DNA of 64,000 nucleotides from Pseudomonas sessilinigenes (GCF_003850565.1 NZ_CP027706.1:3534001-3598000); one strand, 5' to 3'; counted from the first letter of the stretch, positions 34,816-43,242 are shown. Numbers and translations are program-made. Notes: generated by a model not told the origin, from the sequence alone.

Positions 34816-35531
34816 GGCTGCACCTCCAGGCAAGCCTGGAGCAGGGCTCGGGCCAGTGGCGGAGTGTGGCCCAACAGTGCGGCTCGTTCGGGTTGGAACA
34901 GTGTGGCGACGAAGAATGGATGATCGTCGAGTTCCACGGCGCGCAAGTCTCCCTGGCTGTCGTGGCCGGTAGGGCGCAGGGCACCGCTGAACAGGGCGCT
35001 GGCGAACTCCGGGTTGACACCGTAGCGGCAGTGATAGCCCTCCTCGATACTCTGGCTGCCATAGGCCTTGGAGATCCGGCTGTCGGCGTGCAGTTGGATC
35101 AGATTGCGGGTTTCCACCAAGGCGCAACTGAGCAGGGACAACACTGCGCGTTCGGCTTGCGGCGCGGTTTCGGCATGTTCGGCATCGGCCCAGCCCAGTA
35201 CATTGCGGGCATATTCCAGCAGCGCATGCTGGAAACCACCGCAGGTGCCGAGAAAGGGCAGCTGGCGTTGCCGGGCGACACGGATCGCCAGCAGGGCCCC
35301 GTCCATGTTGCGGTAGGGGCTGCCGGGCACGCACCAGACGCCATCGAAGCCTTCCAGGCTTTTTTCGTCTTGCAGCCGCTCAGTGGCTAGCCACTGATAG
35401 TCCAGATCGGCTCCCACTTCGCTGGCCGCGTGTTGCAAGGCCAGGGACAATGCCTGGTGCGCGATGATCCGAGGATCGTGATCTCCCACCAGGGCGATGC
35501 GAATCTTCGGCGTTTGGGGGTGTGGGGGCAT
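34812..35531 (-). CDS. CTP-synthase-like class I glutamine amidotransferase domain protein
   Basis: 239-aa protein that matches only the glutaminase half of CTP synthase: IRIALVGDHD at the start, CVPGSPYRNMDGALLAIRVA, LPFLGTCGGFQHALLEYARN with the nucleophile-equivalent Cys97, and IEEGYHCRYGVNPEF. The catalytic triad region reads HPFFVATLFQPE, so the position of the catalytic His (FHPE in PyrG) is Gln213 while Glu215 is kept. It is therefore probably not an ordinary glutaminase. AGGAG precedes the ATG. Divergent from a LysR gene and coupled to the ABM gene. Confidence 0.85.
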   Translation of the reverse strand: MPPHPQTPKIRIALVGDHDPRIIAHQALSLALQHAASEVGADLDYQWLATERLQDEKSLEGFDGVWCVPGSPYRNMDGALLAIRVARQRQLPFLGTCGGFQHALLEYARNVLGWADAEHAETAPQAERAVLSLLSCALVETRNLIQLHADSRISKAYGSQSIEEGYHCRYGVNPEFASALFSGALRPTGHDSQGDLRAVELDDHPFFVATLFQPERAALLGHTPPLARALLQACLEVQP

Positions 35532-35580
35532 GGGGACTCCTGTTGCGCATGGGCTTGTGGCGGGGTGATGGCCACTATAG

Positions 35581-35618
35581 ATTGGCGTTCACGCAATCAA
35601 TATTGGCGTTACCCCAAT
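35581..35618. promoter_or_regulatory. tandem LysR-type operator
   Basis: Two related dyads, ATTGGCGTTCACGCAAT at 35581-35597 and ATTGGCGTTACCCCAAT at 35602-35618, are spaced exactly 21 bases apart (two helical turns). They lie between the divergent glutaminase-like and LysR genes. The match of the ATTGG/CCAAT arms suggests dimer sites for the LysR protein. Confidence 0.6.
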
Positions 35619-36496
35619 TGATCAGTGCATCAGCGCAATATCAGCTGGACTATCCCGACCTGGCCCTGGTGCTGGCCCTGGTTCGTGGCGGCTCCCTGGC
35701 CCGTGCGGCGGCCTTGCTCAAGGTGGATGTCTCGACGGTGTTTCGTGCCGTACGCCGGCTGGAGGCTGGGCTCGGCCAGCAACTGTTCGACAAGAGCCGC
35801 GCCGGGTATCTGCCCACCAGCCTGGCCCTGACCCTGGCCCAGCAGGCCGAGGCCGCGGAACAGGCCCTGGAGGCGGCACGGGTGGGCGTGGCCCAGGGAG
35901 GGGAAGTGATCAGCGGCACGGTACGGCTGACCTGCACCGACTCGGTGTTGCAGAGCCTGCTGCTACCGGCTTTGGCGCGGTTCATGCCGAACTATCCGGC
36001 GCTGGTCATCGAACTGTGCACATCCAATGACTTTGCCAATCTCAACCGGCGCGATGCCGATATCGCCGTGCGCCTGACTGCCACGCCGCCCGAACACCTG
36101 GTGGGGCGCTGCCTGGGGGCGGTGTCCTATCGGTTGTATGCCAGTTCGGAGTATCGGCAGCGCGTGGATTGCAGCGATCTGGCACAGGTGGCCTGGATTG
36201 CACCGGATGATTTTCTACCCGATCACCCGTCCGTGGCCTGGCGCCGCCAGCAGTGGCCGGGGGTGCAACCGGCTTATCGTTGCAACAGCATGCTGACGGT
36301 CGCTGAGCTGGTGCGAGCTGGGCTTGGGGTTGCGGCGCTGCCGGACTTTCTTATTGGCGAGGGGAGCCTGGTGCCATTGAGCGAACCCTTGGGGCAGGAG
36401 ACCGCCCTGTGGTTGCTGACCCGGCCGGATTGCCGGGCCCTGCGCTCGGTGGTCACGCTGTTCGATGAACTGGCGCGCCATCTGCATTGGGCCTGA
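35618..36496 (+). CDS. LysR-family transcriptional regulator
   Basis: 292-aa LysR protein if read from TTG at 35618 (MISASAQYQLDYPDLALVLA). The HTH is LALVLALVRGGSLARAAALL followed by DVSTVFRAVRRLEAGLGQQL. The effector domain runs from VRLTCTDSVLQSLLLPALAR. The start is uncertain: the frame is open further upstream (ATG 35549, TTG 35582), but those starts lie in or before the repeated operator. Divergent from the glutaminase-like/ABM pair, its probable target. Confidence 0.83.
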   Translation: MISASAQYQLDYPDLALVLALVRGGSLARAAALLKVDVSTVFRAVRRLEAGLGQQLFDKSRAGYLPTSLALTLAQQAEAAEQALEAARVGVAQGGEVISGTVRLTCTDSVLQSLLLPALARFMPNYPALVIELCTSNDFANLNRRDADIAVRLTATPPEHLVGRCLGAVSYRLYASSEYRQRVDCSDLAQVAWIAPDDFLPDHPSVAWRRQQWPGVQPAYRCNSMLTVAELVRAGLGVAALPDFLIGEGSLVPLSEPLGQETALWLLTRPDCRALRSVVTLFDELARHLHWA

Positions 36497-36511
36497 TGGC
36501 CTGGCCCCGAA

Positions 36512-37039
36512 CTAGCTCTTGCGTACGAAGTGCTCATGCATTTCGCTGGTGAGGTTCTCGATGCGTTCGGTCAGTTGCTTGGTCATCTCTGTCAGGCGGG
36601 TGTTCTGCTCCAGTAACTCCAGGAGCTGCGTGGTGGTCTGGGCGGCCTGGGCCTGGCGTTCGCTGTTGGCAACGGCCAGGGCCTCGCGGTGCTGGGCATC
36701 GGCGTCGGCCTGGGCCTTGTCCCGTGCGGCCTGGCGAGTCTGGGCCAGGAGGATCAGGGGTGCGGCATAGGCCGATTGCAGGCTGAATGCCAGGTTCAGG
36801 AGGATGAAGGGGTAGACATCGAACTGGGTGAGCCCGCTGAGGTTCAGGGCGACCCAGGCCAACACCACCAACGTCTGTGCGCCGAGGAAGGTGGGCGTAC
36901 CGAAAAACCGGGCGAAGGCTTCGGCCTTCAAGGCAAAGCTGTCAGTACCGAAGGTCGGTGCCAGGTGGGCATGGGCACGATGAAAACGCAGGTGGTCGGT
37001 GTTCGGGGTGGGGGTGTCCGGGGTATCGCTGGAACGCAT
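36512..37039 (-). CDS. DUF1003 membrane protein
   Basis: 175-aa protein with two central membrane helices (TLVVLAWVALNLSGLTQFDV and YPFILLNLAFSLQSAYAAPL), the core of the DUF1003 family, followed by a long coiled coil (about 105-170, ARDKAQADADAQHREALAVA and TRLTEMTKQLTERIENLTSE). RBS GGAGGCCATC precedes ATG. Function unknown. Confidence 0.88.
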   Translation of the reverse strand: MRSSDTPDTPTPNTDHLRFHRAHAHLAPTFGTDSFALKAEAFARFFGTPTFLGAQTLVVLAWVALNLSGLTQFDVYPFILLNLAFSLQSAYAAPLILLAQTRQAARDKAQADADAQHREALAVANSERQAQAAQTTTQLLELLEQNTRLTEMTKQLTERIENLTSEMHEHFVRKS

Positions 37040-37128
37040 GATGGCCTCCGCCAGGCTCTGGAACGTCGGGCCACTATAGCCCTCCAGGCCGCTCCCGACG
37101 CCACTATCGACGCCGGGAAAGCCTTGCC

Positions 37129-38448
37129 TCAGAGCGCGCCGCGCTCCGTGGCGAAGGTGCTTACCGCGTCCACGGCCTCGCTGGCGCCGTTGCGAATCTC
37201 CAGGATCGCGGTGCCGGCCTGGTCGGCCAGTTGCACGCCCTTGGCTGCCCGTTCCCGGGTGCTATCCATGCTCTTGATAGCCTGCAGGGTCTCGTTCTGG
37301 ATCATGTCGATCATGCTGGAGATTTCCGCTGTCGAGCCGCTGGTGCGTGCAGCCAGTTGGCGAACTTCATCGGCGACTACGGCGAAGCCACGTCCCTGTT
37401 CGCCGGCCCGGGCGGCTTCGATGGCGGCGTTGAGGGCCAGCAGGTTGGTCTGGTCGGCAATGGCCCGGATGGTGTTGACGATGGCGGTGATCTGCTCCGA
37501 GCGCTCACCGAGCCGGGCGATCTGCGAGGAGGAGTCTTCGATGTTACTGGCGATCTGGCGCATTTCGTTGGCGGCTTCCTGGATCACGCCGGTGCCTTGC
37601 TCGGCGACTTTGCGGGTCTGGACCGAGATGTGGTAGGCCTGGGCTGCGCTCTGGGCGTCGCGCTCATGTTTTTCCACCTGCTCGGTGACGTCGGCGGCGT
37701 ACTTGACCACTTTGCACAGGCGCCCGGCGGCGTCGTAGACCGGGTTGTAATTGGCTTCCAGCCACAGGGTCCGGCCGAGCTTGTCGATACGCTCGAAGCG
37801 GCCATTGAAGAATTGGCCCTTGTTCAAGCGGTTCCAGAAGTCCTGGTAGCTGCTGCTATTGGCCAGTTCCGGTTTGCAGAACAGGCGGTGATGCTTGCCC
37901 TTGATCTCGGCCAGGTTGTAGCCCATGCGACTGAGAAAGTTGGCGTTGGCATCGAGGATGGTGCCATCGAGATTGAACTCGATCACGGCCATGGCCCGGT
38001 CGATGGCGTCCAGCTTGTTCCGCGCCTCGACTTCTTCCTGGATCCTGGCGGTCACATCCAGAGCGTACTTGATCACTTTGTAGACCTTGCCGGACTCATC
38101 ACGAATAGGGTTGTAGCTGGCCTCCAGCCACAGGCTCCGGCCATCGCTGGCGACGCGTTCGAAGGTACCGGATTCGAAATGGCCGTCCTTCAGGCGTGAC
38201 CACAACTTCTGATAGTCACTGCTGCGGGCGTATTCGGGGGTGCAGAACATCCTATGAGGTTGGCCCAGGACCTGGTCGTCGCGGTATCCCAGGACCTTGA
38301 GGAAGTTGTCATTGGCCCGCAGTACGGAGCCGTTGATATCGAACTCGATCACGGCCATGGAGCGTTCGATGGCTCCCAGCATGCGCGATTGTTCGGCGAT
38401 GGTCCGGTTGAGGGCATCGATGGTCTTGGCGTGGCGATTGAATAGCAT
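37129..38448 (-). CDS. bdlA: soluble PAS-PAS chemoreceptor, BdlA-like
   Basis: 439-aa methyl-accepting protein without membrane spans. PAS1 (about 25-135; [20 protein letters not shown]) and PAS2 (about 147-257; [20 protein letters not shown]) are close duplicates. Each has the PAS-associated C-terminal strand WLEASYNP / WLEANYNP. The MCP signalling domain follows, with [20 protein letters not shown] and [20 protein letters not shown]. The layout and size fit P. aeruginosa BdlA (two PAS plus MCP), which controls biofilm dispersion. A diguanylate cyclase gene lies directly upstream on the same strand. Confidence 0.82.
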   Translation of the reverse strand: MLFNRHAKTIDALNRTIAEQSRMLGAIERSMAVIEFDINGSVLRANDNFLKVLGYRDDQVLGQPHRMFCTPEYARSSDYQKLWSRLKDGHFESGTFERVASDGRSLWLEASYNPIRDESGKVYKVIKYALDVTARIQEEVEARNKLDAIDRAMAVIEFNLDGTILDANANFLSRMGYNLAEIKGKHHRLFCKPELANSSSYQDFWNRLNKGQFFNGRFERIDKLGRTLWLEANYNPVYDAAGRLCKVVKYAADVTEQVEKHERDAQSAAQAYHISVQTRKVAEQGTGVIQEAANEMRQIASNIEDSSSQIARLGERSEQITAIVNTIRAIADQTNLLALNAAIEAARAGEQGRGFAVVADEVRQLAARTSGSTAEISSMIDMIQNETLQAIKSMDSTRERAAKGVQLADQAGTAILEIRNGASEAVDAVSTFATERGAL

Positions 38449-38799
38449 GTTGGCTGGTGCTCTGTGGGAGAAACGTTGCGTCGATCCCTATGGAGTGCGC
38501 CTGCAGGCCGAATGCTCCCTGACATCCGGCACTATCTGCTCAATGCCAGCGTTCCATGGCTGGCAGAAAAACTCGCAGCGATGAAGCAGACGGTGCTTAG
38601 GGTGGGCACCGTGGCTGCATCAGCGGCTGGGTGCCGGCTGCGAGTCGATTTAGTTGGGGTTTGGGCTACTGCAGTGCTGTACAGGAACGGCAGGCACTGT
38701 GGCAAAGTGGCGGCATTATGATGGCAGTTGTCCCTAAAAATCCAAATAAACTTATACAAAAATATTCTTACTTCCTTTTTGTATAAGTTTTCTAGCCTC
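38449..38799. other. intergenic region between dgc and bdlA-like gene
   Basis: 350-bp gap without convincing coding potential. It contains the upstream region of the bdlA-like gene and, close to the cyclase stop, an AT-rich perfect inverted repeat annotated separately. No recognisable RNA gene. Confidence 0.6.
38748..38790 (-). terminator. AT-rich inverted repeat after the GGDEF gene
   Basis: AAACTTATACAAAAA at 38748-38762 and TTTTTGTATAAGTTT at 38776-38790 form perfect 15-base arms with a 13-base spacer, ten bases beyond the cyclase stop codon. Position suits a terminator for that gene, but the stem is AT-rich and unlike the GC-rich terminators elsewhere in the window, so a protein-binding site is an alternative. 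Confidence 0.5.
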
Positions 38800-39870
38800 T
38801 TATGCCATTTGTGCTTGCACGAGATGTTCCATGTCGTCGTTGCTGGCGATGCGGTTGCGCCCACAGTGTTTGGCCTGGTACAGGGCCTGGTCGGCAGCAT
38901 GGAGCCAGCTCGAAGGATCGAGGTAGGCCGGCCTGAAGGCGGCGAGGCCGATGCTCAGGCTGACTTGCAATTCCGCTACCTGTGGATGTCGATACTGGTT
39001 GAACACCCGGCGCAGGCGTTCCATGACCTCCAGGGCCTGTTGATGGCTCATGCGTGGCAGGATCACACAGAACTCGTCGCCGCCGTAACGGCCGGCCAGA
39101 TCGTCATGGCGCAGGTTGCGTCGCAGCTCATTACTCAGGTGGCGCAATACCGAATCTCCCACGATATGGCCGTAGGTGTCGTTAATGGCCTTGAAGTGGT
39201 CGATATCGATGAGGGCGATGCTGGCTTCGATCTGGCGCTGCTGGCACTTATGGAACTTGATGTGCAGCAGGTCTTTCCAGGAGCCGTGGTTGAGCAGGCC
39301 GGTGAGGCTGTCGGTGCGACTCAGGGCGCTCAGGGCCCGCTTGTGTTCGTGCAGCTTGATCGCCAGGCGATAGCAGACCATACCCACCGCTAGCGGATAG
39401 AGGGTCAGCATGGGTAGGCAGGCGTAGATTTGCAGTGCGCTGATCTGGGTGTTGAAACTGGCTCCAAGCAGGGCCCAGGACAGCAGTATTCCGCCGCACT
39501 GGACCAGACCGCCACGGATAAACAGTCGCAGGCCGCCTGCCGCCACGTTGTTCATGGCCATCATCGACAAGATGGTGACTGTCGGTAGTGGATTGAACTG
39601 CATGGTCGCTGCCCAGAATCCGCCGAGCAGCGAGTCGTAGAGCATGTTGCGTCGCTCTGCCTGGTAGGGAAAGGCTGAGCGCGTGGAGAGTTGGCAAGCC
39701 AGATGCGGCCAAAGCAGGCCGTGGAACAGCAGCAGGGCCCATACCCAAGCGGGGAGTGGTAGGGGATAGATTGTGGCGCAGACACTGATGCTGCCGATTC
39801 CGAGGCCGATGATCCTTGGCCAGTAGATGCGTCGGGCGAATGAAAGGCCCTTGCCGCGTTGGTTTTCCAT
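38800..39870 (-). CDS. MASE2-GGDEF diguanylate cyclase
   Basis: 356-aa membrane protein. An N-terminal MASE2-like membrane sensor (about 15-165) has several hydrophobic segments, including ARRIYWPRIIGLGIGSISVC and YPLPLPAWVWALLLFHGLLW. The GGDEF domain (about 190-345) has DSLTGLLNHGSW, IDIDHFKAINDTYGHIVGD and the intact active site RYGGDEF. The inhibitory I-site RHDD is five residues before GGDEF. It should make c-di-GMP and be product-inhibited. It is an AdrA/DgcC-type architecture. The BdlA-like gene lies downstream on the same strand. Confidence 0.93.
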   Translation of the reverse strand: MENQRGKGLSFARRIYWPRIIGLGIGSISVCATIYPLPLPAWVWALLLFHGLLWPHLACQLSTRSAFPYQAERRNMLYDSLLGGFWAATMQFNPLPTVTILSMMAMNNVAAGGLRLFIRGGLVQCGGILLSWALLGASFNTQISALQIYACLPMLTLYPLAVGMVCYRLAIKLHEHKRALSALSRTDSLTGLLNHGSWKDLLHIKFHKCQQRQIEASIALIDIDHFKAINDTYGHIVGDSVLRHLSNELRRNLRHDDLAGRYGGDEFCVILPRMSHQQALEVMERLRRVFNQYRHPQVAELQVSLSIGLAAFRPAYLDPSSWLHAADQALYQAKHCGRNRIASNDDMEHLVQAQMA

Positions 39871-40042
39871 GATTGCTGCACCAGTTCTTGTAGTGAAACG
39901 CGTTGTTACGTTTCTGCGGCTTTTCCGTTTATCGGATCACTCTGATGAATATTGTCATTTATTCCAGTAGGAATAATCAGTGTCCTTCGAAGCCATTTCA
40001 TCGTGTTCAAGAGCTGGAGAGCCGTGCGGGGTACGTTTGGTT

Positions 40043-40651
40043 TCAGGCCTGGTAGTGGTTGAGGAACATGTCCAGGGCCGATTCGATGACCCGGGTTTGC
40101 ATATCCGCGGTCAGGGGCGGTTGGCCCAGGCTGATCTGGGGCCAGAAGGCGAAGCTCTTGATAAGGCCGTGTATCTGCTGGGCGGCGATCTCCACATCCA
40201 GCGACTTGAGTTGGCCATCGGCCAGAGCGGCGCGAATCCATGCGGTCAGGCCTTCTTCCCGTTCACCCAGGCGCGCCACCATGTCCTGCGCTCGTTGCGG
40301 TGAATGGATAGCGGCGGCTATGGCCACCCGGGCGAGGTCCAGAAAATTCTCATCGGCTAGCAATCGCAGCTTGGCCTGCAATAGTTGTTCCAGCTGTTCG
40401 CGCAAGGGGACGTTGCTACGGTAGGTGATTTCCGCCTGTGCGCTGATACTGGCCCAGAGCTTGTGCAGGATCTCGGCGAACAGCTCCTCCTTGCTCGGAA
40501 AGTGGTTGTATACCGTGCGTTTGGAGACCCCGGCCGTGGCGGCGATCTTGTCCATGCTGGTGAGGTCGAAACCATTGGCGCGGAACTCGTTGATCGCTGC
40601 CTGGATGATGGCTTTGCGCTTGAGGTCGGTGAGGCGCTTCGGAGCTGTCAT
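40043..40651 (-). CDS. TetR-family transcriptional regulator
   Basis: 202-aa TetR protein. HTH: IQAAINEFRANGFDLTSMDK and IAATAGVSKRTVYNHFPSKE. The C-terminal domain resembles AefR-like regulators (FLDLARVAIAAAIHSPQRAQ). Divergent from an MBL-fold hydrolase gene, with a perfect palindrome between them (40727-40748), so autoregulation and control of the hydrolase are likely. Confidence 0.93.
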   Translation of the reverse strand: MTAPKRLTDLKRKAIIQAAINEFRANGFDLTSMDKIAATAGVSKRTVYNHFPSKEELFAEILHKLWASISAQAEITYRSNVPLREQLEQLLQAKLRLLADENFLDLARVAIAAAIHSPQRAQDMVARLGEREEGLTAWIRAALADGQLKSLDVEIAAQQIHGLIKSFAFWPQISLGQPPLTADMQTRVIESALDMFLNHYQA

Positions 40652-40726
40652 AAATTGGGTTCAGTCAGGGTGGGCGGTGAAAGCACTCGGCAGTCTACTT
40701 CGTCTTAATCTTGTTGCAATGCAGAA

Positions 40727-40748
40727 ACTACACTGTGTAGTGTAGTTC
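40727..40748. promoter_or_regulatory. palindromic operator for the TetR/MBL pair
   Basis: AACTACACT-GTGT-AGTGTAGTT, nine-base arms with a four-base centre, 76 bases upstream of the TetR start and 106 upstream of the MBL start. Size and symmetry are typical of TetR operators. Confidence 0.7.
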
Positions 40749-40853
40749 GTCTTCGGAGCAACGATGGCCGGCTGATGTTTGCTGGCCTGGGCCGATGAAT
40801 CGTTTTGCAGAGCAACCTCGGAACCTAGTCACGTTCCATGGAGTCGTTGAGTG

Positions 40854-41912
40854 ATGGCCACTGTCTCGTCCAGCGTCACCCCTGTTTCCCGTCAGGAAAC
40901 TTCTCGCCAGGAGCAGGGGGCCTTTCGTAACCATGCCCCTGTGCGTCGCGCCGGCTTTGGCAAGACGCTGCAGATATTCTGGAACATGTTGTTCCACAAA
41001 CCCCGCAATACTCGCCCGGCTGGGTCCATTCCGGTCCACTCCCTGACCCGCGAGCAACTGCTGAAAGCGCCTGACCACAGCGTTTATCGCCTTGGGCATT
41101 CCACGGTGTTGCTGAAAATGCGCGGAAAATTCTGGATTACCGATCCGGTGTTCGCCGAGCGTGCTTCGCCCTTTCAGTGGGCTGGTCCCAAGCGCTTTCA
41201 TCAACCGCCCATCAGCCTGGAGGCGTTGCCTGAAATCGAGGCGGTAATCCTGTCCCATGACCATTACGACCATTTGGATCATCAGGCAGTACTGGCTCTG
41301 GCAAGCAAGACCCGGCATTTCCTTGCCCCGTTGGGAGTGGGTGACACCTTGATCAAATGGGGGGTGCCTGCCGCCAAGGTGCGGCAGTTGGACTGGTGGC
41401 AGGGGTGTGAAATCGGTGGCATCTGCTTTATCGCTACGCCATCTCAGCACTTTTCCGGGCGTGGCCTGTTCGATGGCAACCACACTTTGTGGGCATCGTG
41501 GGTCATGATCGATGGATTGACGAGAATCTTCTTCAGTGGCGACACCGGCTACTTCGATGGCTTCAAGCGTATCGGCCAGCAGTATGGACCCTTCGATCTG
41601 ACTCTGATGGAAACGGGGGCCTATAACGTTGAATGGCCCCATGTGCACATGCAACCAGAGCAAACCCTACAGGCCCATATCGACCTGCGAGGCCGTTGGT
41701 TGCTACCGATCCACAATGGCACCTTCGACCTGGCCATGCATGCCTGGCATGAGCCGTTCGACCGTATCCTGTCCTTGGCCTGGGAGCGCAGCGTCAATAT
41801 CACCACCCCGCAGATGGGACAGGCGTTCAGCCTGACGCAACCCGATAGAGGCACAGCGTGGTGGCTGGAGGTGGATGGGACGCTGGAACAGCAGGAAGGG
41901 GCATCCGCCTGA
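40854..41912 (+). CDS. MBL-fold metallo-hydrolase (NAPE-PLD/RomA-like)
   Basis: 352-aa protein with metal-binding motif LSHDHYDHLDH (about residue 132-142), further ligands in TPSQHFSGRG, FFSGDTGYFDGF and LPIHNGTFDLAMHAWHEP. This is the pattern of the RomA / N-acylphosphatidylethanolamine-phospholipase-D-like branch. Substrate unknown; membrane lipid or lipid-like compounds are possible. GTG at 40851 and ATG at 40854 overlap; ATG is taken. Regulated probably by the divergent TetR. Confidence 0.9.
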   Translation: MATVSSSVTPVSRQETSRQEQGAFRNHAPVRRAGFGKTLQIFWNMLFHKPRNTRPAGSIPVHSLTREQLLKAPDHSVYRLGHSTVLLKMRGKFWITDPVFAERASPFQWAGPKRFHQPPISLEALPEIEAVILSHDHYDHLDHQAVLALASKTRHFLAPLGVGDTLIKWGVPAAKVRQLDWWQGCEIGGICFIATPSQHFSGRGLFDGNHTLWASWVMIDGLTRIFFSGDTGYFDGFKRIGQQYGPFDLTLMETGAYNVEWPHVHMQPEQTLQAHIDLRGRWLLPIHNGTFDLAMHAWHEPFDRILSLAWERSVNITTPQMGQAFSLTQPDRGTAWWLEVDGTLEQQEGASA

Positions 41913-41968
41913 TTCGATACGTCTGGTACACCCGGCGTCCCTCTGGGTAAGACTGGCCAGGACAGGGA

Positions 41969-42286
41969 TTACTCGATCATGGCGTAGTCTGGACGTTCCA
42001 TGGGGTTGGGGGTTGCACCCTTGATGTTCATGCCACGGCCGGGGGTAAAACCTGGGAAAAATACCAGGCCCTGGCCTTCGAGGCAGAACGCCAGAGCCAG
42101 GCGCGTCACATCACGGACTTCGTAGCCGGCTTCGAAACGCTGGATAGCTTGTATCGAAACCGTGGATTCACGAGATAGACGCTCCATGTCCCAGTCCAGC
42201 ATGTCACGTGCCTGGGCACAGTGTTGTGGGGTGAACTGATAGAGCGCGATACGTTCCAGGGTGATTTTCATCGCTAAAGACGCCAT
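41969..42286 (-). CDS. small XRE-family HTH protein behind a LexA box
   Basis: 105-aa protein: RIALYQFTPQHCAQARDMLD, then WDMERLSRESTVSIQAIQRF (HTH recognition region), VRDVTRLALAFCLEGQGLVF and a C-terminal FFPGFTPGRGMNIKGATPNP. Start at 42286 is supported by GGAGAAAGCC; an in-frame ATG 15 bases later is an alternative. Monocistronic. A near-consensus LexA site lies 32-51 bases upstream of the ATG, so expression is probably induced by DNA damage. No prophage genes are nearby. Target unknown. Confidence 0.85.
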   Translation of the reverse strand: MASLAMKITLERIALYQFTPQHCAQARDMLDWDMERLSRESTVSIQAIQRFEAGYEVRDVTRLALAFCLEGQGLVFFPGFTPGRGMNIKGATPNPMERPDYAMIE

Positions 42287-42314
42287 GGCTTTCTCCGGAA
42301 GGTCGATTCGTTGG

Positions 42315-42340
42315 AATTACTGTATGTATATACAGTAATT
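42315..42340. promoter_or_regulatory. LexA (SOS) box
   Basis: TACTGTATGTATATACAGTA at 42318-42337 differs from the E. coli consensus TACTGTATATATATACAGTA at one base and contains the CTGT-N8-ACAG core. Symmetry extends to AATT on both sides. It lies 5' of the XRE gene and 3' of the AraC gene, so only the XRE gene is placed to be controlled. Confidence 0.85.
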
Positions 42341-42395
42341 GGATTTCCAGATCAAACTCGACTGTGGATGCTCTATGGCCCTTGGTCGTGGGGCC

Positions 42396-43178
42396 TTACC
42401 TGGCGTTTGGCTCCAGCTGATTCAGGTAGGTGGTCGGAGACTGTCCAAGTACCCGACGGAACATGGTGGAGAATGCGCCAGGGCTGTCGTAGCCGAAATC
42501 CAGGGCGATTCGTGTCACGCTCTCTGCCGCTGCCAGGCGTGCAAGGGCCTGGACCACACAGGCCTGCTGTCGCCATTGGGTGAAGCTCATTCCTGTCTGC
42601 TGGCGGAATCCTCGATTGAATGTACGCAGGCTGACATGCAACTGGTCTGCCCAATGCTGTGGGGATTGATGGATGTCGGGGTGTGCGAGAAAGGCCTGGC
42701 ACAGTTGCAGCAGGGGGCGAGCAGCCGGAAGTGGGATGTGCAGGGGCAGTGGAGGGCACCGTTGCAGTTCGAGCAATAACAGTTCGATCAGCAGCCCATC
42801 GCGTCCTTGCCGATCGTATTCAAGTGGGATCTCCACCGCCTCCAGCAGCAATTGACGCAACAGCGGCGAGACCCGGATCACCTGGCAGCCGCTGTTGCCC
42901 AGCGGAGCCGCATCAGGCTCGATGTACAGGCTGCGGGTGCTGACCCCGAGCATCAGCACTTCGTGCTCCACTTCGGGTGGTATCCATACCGCTCGCTGGG
43001 GAGGCACTACCCAGTTCCCCTGGTCGGTACCCACTTGCATGACGCCGGTGGCTCCATATAGCAGCTGCGCCCGCCGATGGCGGTGGCGTGGCAGACGTTG
43101 GCCATCGGCGTAATCGGTGCCAATGGCCAGCACCGGGCGTGGTGTCTGGTCCAGTTGGTCGACAGGAATATTGCGCAT
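42396..43178 (-). CDS. AraC-family transcriptional regulator
   Basis: 260-aa AraC protein with N-terminal cupin (HRHRRAQLLYGATGVMQVGT and WVVPPQRAVWIPPEVEHEVL) and C-terminal double HTH (HWADQLHVSLRTFNRGFRQQ; VTRIALDFGYDSPGAFSTMF, FRRVLGQSPTTYL). Start at 43178 is preferred; 43193 is possible. Divergent from a TSUP transporter gene with two palindromes between, so it probably controls that gene. Confidence 0.92.
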   Translation of the reverse strand: MRNIPVDQLDQTPRPVLAIGTDYADGQRLPRHRHRRAQLLYGATGVMQVGTDQGNWVVPPQRAVWIPPEVEHEVLMLGVSTRSLYIEPDAAPLGNSGCQVIRVSPLLRQLLLEAVEIPLEYDRQGRDGLLIELLLLELQRCPPLPLHIPLPAARPLLQLCQAFLAHPDIHQSPQHWADQLHVSLRTFNRGFRQQTGMSFTQWRQQACVVQALARLAAAESVTRIALDFGYDSPGAFSTMFRRVLGQSPTTYLNQLEPNAR

Positions 43179-43195
43179 TCCGAGACGTTCCATAG

Positions 43196-43242
43196 TTGGC
43201 GTAAACGCCAACATTATTGGCCGACTTGCTAAAGTCGGCCAA
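43196..43242. promoter_or_regulatory. two palindromes between AraC and TSUP genes
   Basis: TTGGCGTAAACGCCAA at 43196-43211 is a perfect 16-base palindrome. TTGGCCGACTT at 43217-43227 pairs with AAGTCGGCCAA at 43232-43242. Both lie in the divergent promoter region and are candidate operators for the AraC protein. Confidence 0.6.

Noticed and set aside
29001..38448. Two chemoreceptor genes as part of a chemotaxis cluster
   Set aside because: No cheA, cheW, cheR or cheB gene is near either; they are separate orphan receptors with unrelated neighbours.
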